DNA of 10,499 bases from Proteobacteria bacterium UBA6920 (GTDB taxonomy: Bacteria > Pseudomonadota > Gammaproteobacteria > SG8-11), in NCBI GenBank assembly GCA_002448875.1, contig DKAS01000103.1:415-10913 (forward strand), in the 5' to 3' direction. How positions within the stretch are numbered: the first letter of the stretch is position 1; every line of letters begins with the position of its first letter. Below are positions 5,546 through 10,499 of the stretch, one piece after another. The position numbers and the translations under genes are program-made. The notes below the pieces were generated by a model that was given only the letters and a program-made list of their open reading frames with translations, searched no databases and was not told where the DNA came from.

Positions 5546-6793
5546 ATGTATCAGTATTTGAGGAGCTTGCTTACCCAGGGCTTGTTTGCTCTGCACGGTC
5601 AGCGCCTGGTGCAGGCGTATTTGAGCACGCACGCTGTACCTCCGCCGCAACATGTCATCGCCGTGGGCAAAGCAGCGGCCAGCATGACCGCGGGCGCGTA
5701 CGATATGTTCGGATCGAATATCAGATCGGCGCTGGTTATCGTCCGCGATCTGCCGATTCCGGACAGTCTGCGCGCCACACCCAATTGTCGCGTCGTGGTT
5801 GGTGGACATCCGCTGCCGGATGAGCGCAGCCTGACGGCGGGCAGTTTGCTGTGGCAGTACATTGACGGACTGCCGCCGCAGAGCGAAGTTCTGTGTCTGC
5901 TGTCCGGCGGTGCGTCCGCGCTGGTCGAGGTGCTGCCGGCGAATATCAGTCTGCAGGATCTGCAACGCGTCAATAGCTGGCTGCTGGGCTCGGGCCTGGA
6001 TATCGGGCAGATCAATGCGGTGCGCAAACATCTGTCACTGCTCAAGGGGGGCGGGCTGGCGGCCCGCTTGCGTCGTCAGCATGTGACGGCCTTGGCAATT
6101 TCCGATGTGCCGGCCGATGATCCGGCGATTCTGGGTTCCGGTCCGTTGACTGCGACGGCGGCGGATGCGCCGACGGTGGCGTCGCTGCCCTTGCCGTCGT
6201 GGCTGCGCGCCCTGCTGCTGGCGCACTCACCCGCACCAGCGATGGGTGCTGCACCTGCGGTGTCCGTGGTGATTATCGCCAATAATCAGCTGCTGCTCTC
6301 TGCGATCGCCGAACGCGCTCACTGTGACGGCATCGCCGTGACCGTCGACACCCAAGCGCTGCAGGGGGATGCCCAGGCTGCCGGCCGGCGTCTGGCCGAG
6401 CGCCTGCTGGCGGCGGGCGAGGGTCTGCTGGTGCAGGGCGGCGAAACTACCGTGCAGTTACCGGCGGCGCCGGGATTTGGCGGGCGCAATCTGACCCTGG
6501 CCCTGGCCGCCGCCACCGTTCTGGCCGGCAACCGGGATTGCTGGCTGCTGGCCAGCGGCAGCGACGGCAGCGACGGTAACACACCGTACGCCGGCGCCTG
6601 GGTGGATGGCCAGACCCTGGCCCGGGGTCAGGCCCTGGGCATGGATGCCATGGATTACCTGCGACGTGCCGATGCCGGTACTTACCTGCAGCGCCTGGGG
6701 CAGGTGGTCTCTACCGGCCCCACCGGGACCAATGTGAGGGATGTGGTCCTGGGGGCTCGTCTGCCGGAGCATCATTCGCCCCCAGAAATTTAA
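5546..6793 (+). CDS. Glycerate 2-kinase, MOFRL/DUF4147 family
   Basis: It phosphorylates D-glycerate to 2-phosphoglycerate with ATP. Members are often annotated GckA or TtuD ('hydroxypyruvate reductase'), an older name for the same fold. The 415 residues have the family order: VGKAAASM (40-47), VGGHPLPDE (85-93), the glycine-rich nucleotide loop SGGASAL (120-126), NAVRKHLS (157-164), ISDVPADDPAILGSGP (185-200), VQGGETTV (296-303), GGRNL (312-316), SGSDGSDGNTPYAGAW (337-352) and TGPTGTNVRDV (390-400). It is slightly short, with a compact region around 205-240 between the two domains. The ATG at 5546 has no clear Shine-Dalgarno. It is transcribed away from the arginase operon, and no other glyoxylate or glycerate pathway gene is nearby, so its substrate source cannot be judged here. 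Confidence 0.9.
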   Translation: MYQYLRSLLTQGLFALHGQRLVQAYLSTHAVPPPQHVIAVGKAAASMTAGAYDMFGSNIRSALVIVRDLPIPDSLRATPNCRVVVGGHPLPDERSLTAGSLLWQYIDGLPPQSEVLCLLSGGASALVEVLPANISLQDLQRVNSWLLGSGLDIGQINAVRKHLSLLKGGGLAARLRRQHVTALAISDVPADDPAILGSGPLTATAADAPTVASLPLPSWLRALLLAHSPAPAMGAAPAVSVVIIANNQLLLSAIAERAHCDGIAVTVDTQALQGDAQAAGRRLAERLLAAGEGLLVQGGETTVQLPAAPGFGGRNLTLALAAATVLAGNRDCWLLASGSDGSDGNTPYAGAWVDGQTLARGQALGMDAMDYLRRADAGTYLQRLGQVVSTGPTGTNVRDVVLGARLPEHHSPPEI

Positions 6794-6834
6794 AGATATG
6801 TGACTTATGTCCCTACATTTTTGTATTGCTTGGC

Positions 6835-6840
6835 TACAAT
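6835..6840 (+). promoter_or_regulatory. -10 candidate for the 59-residue mini-protein
   Basis: TACAAT matches 5 of 6 consensus bases and sits 46 nt upstream of the ATG at 6887. The -35 region at 17 bp is poor (CCTACA). Its presence in the 93-nt gap suggests that the small gene has its own start as well as possible read-through from the kinase gene. Confidence 0.35.
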
Positions 6841-6886
6841 AAAATATCTGGAAAAGCCGCGTGCCTCGTGCAGCAAGGTGACGACG

Positions 6887-7066
6887 ATGAAAAACACATC
6901 TAAAGGTCCTGATTTCCTTACTGTGCTTGCAGTAATTGTGGGAATTGGCGTGATTGTGACCATGAAAGCTCAGGCTTCCTGGGAAACGAAGAATACGCCG
7001 GAAAATATCGCTGCCCAGGCTTACATGGCCAAGCAGCAGGCTAAACTTAATCCATTTTTTCAATAA
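6887..7066 (+). CDS. 59-residue exported or single-pass membrane protein, unknown function
   Basis: I do not recognise this protein. The ATG at 6887 is set by AAGGTG (6875-6880), 6 nt upstream. An in-frame extension to a GTG at 6800 has no ribosome site and would put 29 unlike residues before the signal. The N-terminus is basic (MKNTSKG), followed by a hydrophobic stretch at residues 10-25 (FLTVLAVIVGIGVIVT). MKAQA at 26-30 could be a signal peptidase site (A-Q-A|SWE), releasing a 29-residue peptide, or simply the flank of a membrane anchor. The remaining part (SWETKNTPENIAAQAYMAKQQAKLNPFFQ-end) is polar, Gln/Ala/Lys-rich and probably helical, ending in aromatic residues. A promoter-like TACAAT and a good ribosome site support that it is a real gene. 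Confidence 0.6.
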   Translation: MKNTSKGPDFLTVLAVIVGIGVIVTMKAQASWETKNTPENIAAQAYMAKQQAKLNPFFQ

Positions 7067-7160
7067 GTTATCGGCCAGGTCCGGTCACAGGAACCAGGGT
7101 GGCCGGGCGCGGCTGCCTGTGGTCAGACTAGTCCGAGGCAAAACCCCCAATCCCCCCCCG

Positions 7161-7865
7161 TCAGCGAGTCAACCGTTCCAGCCACCGTTCATAGAGACCA
7201 TCCGCCACGGTTTGCAGCTGTATGATGCGCTGGGCCAGATTTTGCGTCATCTGTTCCCGGGTCTGGATGGCCGGGGAGTCCTCGGGACGCAATTCTTGCC
7301 GATACAGGTCGGCCCAGTCCTGCACCATGTCCGCCATCACCTCCACATGGCATTGCAGCCCCAGGATGTTATCCAGAGCGAAGGCCTGCTGCCCACAATG
7401 CTGGCTGCGCAGCAGACATTGGGCGCCCGCGGGCAGGGTGTAGGTTTCCCCGTGCCAGTGAAAAGCCGCGAATTGTCCGTCGCGGCCAAACCAGGCACGG
7501 GCCGCCGGCGAGTCGTCGATGGTGACATCGTGCCATCCTATCTCTTTGTAATTATTGGGAAATACTTTGCCGCCCAGGGCCTTGGCAATCAGCTGCGCTC
7601 CCAGGCAGTGGCCCAGGACGGGCAGCTGGCGATCCCGGGCTGCCTGAATCAGGGCGATTTCATCGGCGATCCAGGGCAGATCATCATTCACGCTCATCGG
7701 GCCGCCCATGAACACCAGGCCGGAAACATCCTCCAGCGTCTGGGGAACGGCGGTTCCACGGTCGATACAGATCATATCGAAGGGAATTTCATGACGGGTC
7801 AGCACCTGGCCCAGGTAACCGGGTCCCTCGCAGGCGATATGGCGAAATATGCGTACGGGTTTCAT
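7161..7865 (-). CDS. Class I glutamine amidotransferase-like protein (GMP synthase GATase-domain type)
   Basis: The 234-residue single-domain protein has the class I GATase triad: nucleophile Cys87 in LGHCLGAQL, and His173 and Glu175 in LQCHVE. The oxyanion region FMGGPMSVND (52-61) and the HWHGETYTLP segment (136-145) are typical of stand-alone YfeJ-like GATases. These enzymes release ammonia from glutamine or act on gamma-glutamyl compounds, and the acceptor is unknown. The ATG at 7863-7865 begins a normal GATase N-terminus (MKPVRIFRHIACEGPGYLG). The frame stays open for a further 41 residues upstream, but that stretch lies opposite the protease signal peptide and looks unlike the family. 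No Shine-Dalgarno is evident. It is divergent from the protease gene, with only 40 bp between the chosen starts. Just past its stop come runs of C (5 and 8) on the plus strand. Confidence 0.82.
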   Translation of the reverse strand: MKPVRIFRHIACEGPGYLGQVLTRHEIPFDMICIDRGTAVPQTLEDVSGLVFMGGPMSVNDDLPWIADEIALIQAARDRQLPVLGHCLGAQLIAKALGGKVFPNNYKEIGWHDVTIDDSPAARAWFGRDGQFAAFHWHGETYTLPAGAQCLLRSQHCGQQAFALDNILGLQCHVEVMADMVQDWADLYRQELRPEDSPAIQTREQMTQNLAQRIIQLQTVADGLYERWLERLTR

Positions 7866-7905
7866 GCAGATACGGGTAGCTGAGAAGAAGTTGCCATTGC
7901 GGCTA

Positions 7906-8580
7906 ATGATACGCGCAAAGCGCGGATGCTGGCTAGCCGGCATCGCCCTGTGGCTGGGACTGAGCACGGTCGCGGCGGCTCCCGCCATCGCCTATCTCGG
8001 TGTATTCAATGGCAAGGCGGTGTTTCTGGTGGACGGCAAGCGCGAAGTGCTGGCGCCGGGCGACAGCAGTGTCCATGGCTACACCTTGCGCGCGCTCAAC
8101 GCCAGTGAAGCGAGCATCGAAATCGACGGCCAGCGCCTGCGCGTACTGGCCGGCGCCACCCTGGGCAGCGATGGCAGCCATTCGGCGAATCCCCTGTCCG
8201 CGCCCAGCCGGCAGGAGGTAAAAATCTTTCCTGACAGCCGGGGCATGTATTTCGTGCAGGGGCGCATCAATAACCAGTCAGTGCAGTTTCTCGTCGACAC
8301 CGGCGCGACCACGGTGTCGCTGAGTTCGGAGATGGCCCGGCGCCTGGGCATAGATTACCGCCATGGCCAGGCCGCGACCGCGGCCACTGCCTCGGGTGTG
8401 TCCCAGGGTTATATGGTGACCCTGCCCAAAGTCGATGTCGGCATGGTCAGCATTGCCAACGTGGAGGCGATGGTGCTGGAGGGCAGTTATCCGCCGATGG
8501 CTTTGCTCGGTAACTCGTTTCTGGAAAAGGTTGAAATGAATCGGGACGGCGTGGTGATGACGCTGCGCCGCCGCTACTAG
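7906..8580 (+). CDS. Retropepsin-like aspartic protease with N-terminal GspC/PilP-like domain
   Basis: The 224-residue product has a signal peptide or signal anchor (MIRAKR then hydrophobic residues 8-23, possible cleavage after VAAA or PAIA). A beta-rich domain follows at about 29-87 (YLGVFNGKAVFLVDGKREVLAPGD ... L-x-V-L), patterned like the small homology region of GspC/PilP. After a short Ser/Pro linker, the clan AA protease domain spans 103-224. The catalytic motif is FLVDTGATTVSLS (Asp131) and the C-terminal part has the hydrophobic-hydrophobic-Gly motif MALLGNSFL. Having a single catalytic Asp per chain implies a dimer. It resembles the proteobacterial TIGR02281 group. The substrate is unknown and the active site should be periplasmic. 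The start is uncertain: the ATG at 7906 gives the best signal peptide but has no ribosome site at normal spacing. TTG 7897 (after AGAAGAAG, 6 nt) and ATG 7864 or 7849 are alternatives, the latter two overlapping the divergent GATase gene. Confidence 0.85.
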   Translation: MIRAKRGCWLAGIALWLGLSTVAAAPAIAYLGVFNGKAVFLVDGKREVLAPGDSSVHGYTLRALNASEASIEIDGQRLRVLAGATLGSDGSHSANPLSAPSRQEVKIFPDSRGMYFVQGRINNQSVQFLVDTGATTVSLSSEMARRLGIDYRHGQAATAATASGVSQGYMVTLPKVDVGMVSIANVEAMVLEGSYPPMALLGNSFLEKVEMNRDGVVMTLRRRY

Positions 8581-8595
8581 GAGCGGCTACGGGCT

Positions 8596-9762
8596 TCAGC
8601 TGACCATCTTGTCGACGAACAGGTCCAGCATCATTTTACAGATCTGTTCCTTGTTTTTGCCGCGCATGCCGATTTCGCGCAGACCATCGTCGAGTTTTAC
8701 CCAGATTTCCGCGAACATTTCCTTGATCGCCTTGCCGTCCTTCAGCGCCAACTGCATGTCGCTGATCCAGGTTAGCCCTTCCAGCAGTTCCACCGCCTGG
8801 CGGAATTCCGGGCTGGCTTCGCCCTGCCGTTTTTCTATGGCCAGCAGCACCTCCTGCCAGGTGTCGTAGAGAAAGTGCACCACCTTGGTGGGCAGCTTCT
8901 TACCCTTGATGTTCTTTTCCAGCAGATAGTTGATTTTGTCCGCCGCCCCGCTCTTGCCCCTGGCGTCAGCCGGCTTGGCCGCCGGCGCTGGCTCCTGGCG
9001 CGCGACGCTGCCCTGTTTGCCGCTGCCGCTCCTGCCTTCTTCCAGGTGTCGGTGCAGGGTGGGCGCCGCTTTCATCATTTCAGTGAACACCGTGATGTCG
9101 CTGTCGAAGTTGTCGAGGATATACTGCAGGGCCTGCGCGCATTCCTTGAACGCCGGGTGTTCGATGATGCGGTCGGCGGCAATGTTTTCGCCGAGATAAA
9201 CCAGGGCGTTGAACAGATTGTTGCCGGGAAACACCCCCTTGTGCAGCAGGTTGCGGTCGATAAAGGCAATTTTGAGAAACGGTACCTGCAGTTCCGCCAG
9301 CAGCATTTTGATTTCCTGCGGCAGGTTTTTCTTGAATTGCTCATGGAAGCGATCGCGCACTTCCTTGATGGTTTCCAGGTAGCTTTTTTCCACGGTGCCG
9401 CCGCAGGCGGCGCGCAGGATGGCGGTGAAATCGTCGATAATGGCGACGCTGAAATGAATCTTGCGCTGTCCGGTGGCATCCATACCGAGGAACTTGATCT
9501 TGGTCTGCATCAGGGAAAGGGTTTTGATCAGCTGGCCGGCGCTGGGAACCGGCTGTTCGTTCTGCAGCAGGGCAAGGTATTCCTGTACCGCGCGAATGAA
9601 CTGTTCCCGCGGCGTATGCCGGGTTTCGGCGCGGGCCGGCGCCGGCACGACTTTGTTGTTTTTTACCTCGACCGGTGCCAGTTCTTCGCGGGTAAATCTC
9701 CCGGTGTCGAAGAAAAAGTCGGCGGCGTTGCATTGGACCAGTTCGTCTTTGTCGCTGCTCAT
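8596..9762 (-). CDS. Compact DUF1631-like protein
   Basis: This 388-residue cytoplasmic protein has no signal and no membrane segment. Two stretches fit the DUF1631 family, proteobacterial proteins of unknown role. The central stretch (about 155-232, VPFLKIAFIDRNLLHKGVFPGNN then LFNALVYLGEN ... ILDNFDSDITVFTEMM) matches the 'FF-hPxRRLLN-LA...F..D...F' block. The C-terminal stretch (about 288-388, LPTKVVHFLYDTWQEVLL ... LLEGLTWISDM ... WVKLDDGLREIGM) matches the 'FL...W..VL...LLW...L..GL..IG' block. A charged Ala/Pro linker (about 241-275) joins them. Family members are usually roughly twice as long, so this is a shortened form lacking most of the N-terminal part and any C-terminal PilZ-like extension. 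I choose ATG 9760-9762 (MSSDKDELVQ). An in-frame TTG at 9799-9801 would add 13 residues. Neither start has a convincing ribosome site. It ends 15 bp from the convergent protease gene. Confidence 0.7.
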   Translation of the reverse strand: MSSDKDELVQCNAADFFFDTGRFTREELAPVEVKNNKVVPAPARAETRHTPREQFIRAVQEYLALLQNEQPVPSAGQLIKTLSLMQTKIKFLGMDATGQRKIHFSVAIIDDFTAILRAACGGTVEKSYLETIKEVRDRFHEQFKKNLPQEIKMLLAELQVPFLKIAFIDRNLLHKGVFPGNNLFNALVYLGENIAADRIIEHPAFKECAQALQYILDNFDSDITVFTEMMKAAPTLHRHLEEGRSGSGKQGSVARQEPAPAAKPADARGKSGAADKINYLLEKNIKGKKLPTKVVHFLYDTWQEVLLAIEKRQGEASPEFRQAVELLEGLTWISDMQLALKDGKAIKEMFAEIWVKLDDGLREIGMRGKNKEQICKMMLDLFVDKMVS

Positions 9763-9801
9763 ACCTGTCAACCGATGTACCTGTGGCGCACTGGGCGGCA
9801 A

Positions 9802-9820
9802 ACCCAGTTTGTATCTGGGT
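9802..9820. promoter_or_regulatory. Short dyad upstream of the DUF1631-like gene
   Basis: ACCCAG (9802-9807) and CTGGGT (9815-9820) form a 6-7-6 inverted repeat, with a further CTGGG at 9791-9795. It lies 40-58 nt upstream of the chosen ATG and could be a regulator site or a leader hairpin. The arms are short enough to be chance. Confidence 0.25.
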
Positions 9821-9878
9821 ATCGGATTGCGGCGGAAATATATTAGCGGGGTGTAGCGGGGCGGGGGAGAATGGGGCG

Positions 9879-9894
9879 GCCGCCGGCCGGCGGC
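9879..9894. repeat. 16-bp perfect GC palindrome just past folE2
   Basis: GCCGCCGGCCGGCGGC is its own reverse complement and starts 3 nt after the folE2 stop on the minus strand. It overlaps a second 10-bp palindrome, GGCGGCCGCC (9875-9884). No T tract follows on the minus strand (the sequence continues CCGCCCCATTCTCCCCC), so it is at best an atypical terminator or a 3' stabilising structure. Confidence 0.5.
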
Positions 9895-9896
9895 GC

Positions 9897-10499
9897 CTAT
9901 TTACGTTTTTCGATCATCGCGTAAGCGGAGTGATTGTGAATGGACTCGAAATTTTCCGATTCCACCACATAGGCGACGATGCGGTCGTCTTCATTGAGCT
10001 TGACCGCGATGTCACGCACCATGTCCTCGACGAATTTCGGATTGTCATAGGCCAGCTCCGTCACGTATTTCTCGTCTGGGCGCTTGAGCAGGCCGTAGAC
10101 CTGACAGGAGGCCTGATTCTCGATGGTGTCGATGATTTCCTCTATCCAGACGAATTCGCGGGTTTCCACCGCCACCGTTACGTGGGAACGCTGGTTGTGG
10201 GCGCCGTAGTCGGAGATTTTCTTGGAACACGGACACAGACTGGTAACCGGCACCTCGACCTTGATGACCATGCCGGCGTGTTCGGAGTTCACGGTGCCGG
10301 TGAAGGTGACGTTGTAGTCCATCAGGCTGCGTACCCTGGTGACCGGCGCCTCCTTTTCCACGAAATAGGGGAAGGACATTTCGATGTAGCCGGACTCCGC
10401 GTCCAGCACCTTGGTCATTTCCCGGATCATGTCCTTGAACGAGCGCACCGACAGTTCGCGTTCCTGCTGATTGAGGATTTCCACGAAACGCGACATGTG
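9897..10499 (-). CDS. folE2: GTP cyclohydrolase FolE2 (type I-B), N-terminus beyond the window
   Basis: It converts GTP to 7,8-dihydroneopterin triphosphate, the first step towards folate and queuosine-type compounds. It is unrelated in sequence to classical FolE but belongs to the same tunnelling fold. The visible 200 residues start in the conserved HMSRFVEIL segment (the Met at 10494-10496 is internal). Counting from that Met, they contain the active-site loop VTSLCPCSK (84-92), where one Cys is the metal ligand or catalytic residue, GAHNQRS (98-104), and the terminal IHNHSAYA (186-193). The family is about 260-300 residues, so about 60 or more N-terminal residues lie to the right of the window. 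In several bacteria FolE2 is induced by zinc starvation through Zur when a zinc-dependent FolE is also present. Its promoter is outside the window, so that cannot be checked here. Confidence 0.95.
   Translation of the reverse strand, partial: HMSRFVEILNQQERELSVRSFKDMIREMTKVLDAESGYIEMSFPYFVEKEAPVTRVRSLMDYNVTFTGTVNSEHAGMVIKVEVPVTSLCPCSKKISDYGAHNQRSHVTVAVETREFVWIEEIIDTIENQASCQVYGLLKRPDEKYVTELAYDNPKFVEDMVRDIAVKLNEDDRIVAYVVESENFESIHNHSAYAMIEKRK

Noticed and set aside
6557..6574. Tandem 9-bp repeat GGCAGCGAC in the glycerate kinase gene
   Set aside because: It encodes the GSDGSDG motif that corresponds to the family's conserved G-[ST]-D-G-x-D-G loop, so the repeat follows from protein conservation.
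7072..7105. Hairpin CGGCCA / TGGCCG after the 59-residue gene as a terminator
   Set aside because: Only 6 bp with a large loop and no T tract; competing pairings (CACAGG with CCTGTG) are equally good, so it is not supported.
7144..7159. C5 and C8 runs as a G-quadruplex on the minus strand
   Set aside because: Only two G tracts are present; four are needed for a normal quadruplex. It is probably a simple homopolymer tract past the GATase stop.
8875..9846. 323-codon plus-strand open frame opposite the DUF1631-like gene
   Set aside because: Shadow frame; the minus-strand product matches family blocks while this one matches nothing.
1..10499. Search for CRISPR arrays, tRNA/rRNA genes, transposases, integrases, toxin-antitoxin or defence genes
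   Set aside because: None seen by reading both strands; all sizeable open frames are explained by the genes listed or are their shadows.

Overview
The window looks like a chromosomal stretch of a GC-rich gammaproteobacterium. Two 23S rRNA methyltransferases typical of that class (RlmJ and RlmM) are present, coding is dense, and there is no trace of phage, insertion sequence, plasmid or CRISPR. I cannot name the species.

Layout, left to right. (1) The 3' end of a gene for a probable secreted or surface beta-sandwich protein, closed by a textbook intrinsic terminator at 402-430. (2) rlmJ (minus). (3) A Spy/CpxP-like periplasmic protein with an unusual Gly/Tyr/Met-rich N-terminal half (plus), then an 11-bp perfect hairpin. 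(4) rlmM (plus), whose best promoter would start transcription at its own ATG, so it may be leaderless. (5) A two-gene minus-strand operon, arginase then ornithine aminotransferase, which would turn arginine into urea and glutamate semialdehyde. The aminotransferase gene overlaps the end of rlmM tail to tail by 40 bp. (6) A divergent intergenic region (5377-5545) with an interrupted dyad and a T-N11-A element. (7) A MOFRL-type glycerate 2-kinase (plus). (8) A 59-residue exported or membrane mini-protein of unknown role (plus). (9) A class I glutamine amidotransferase-like protein (minus). (10) A retropepsin-like aspartic protease behind an N-terminal GspC/PilP-like domain (plus). (11) A compact DUF1631-like protein (minus). 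(12) The C-terminal three quarters of FolE2, GTP cyclohydrolase I of the type-2 family (minus), cut by the window edge.

Most genes look like independent housekeeping or metabolic units on alternating strands. Only arginase plus ornithine aminotransferase form a convincing operon. I see no defence system, biosynthetic cluster or mobile island. The points most worth following are the 59-residue exported mini-protein, the Met-rich Spy-like protein with its hexanucleotide repeat, the predicted leaderless rlmM, the dyads between arginase and the glycerate kinase, and the short DUF1631 protein.
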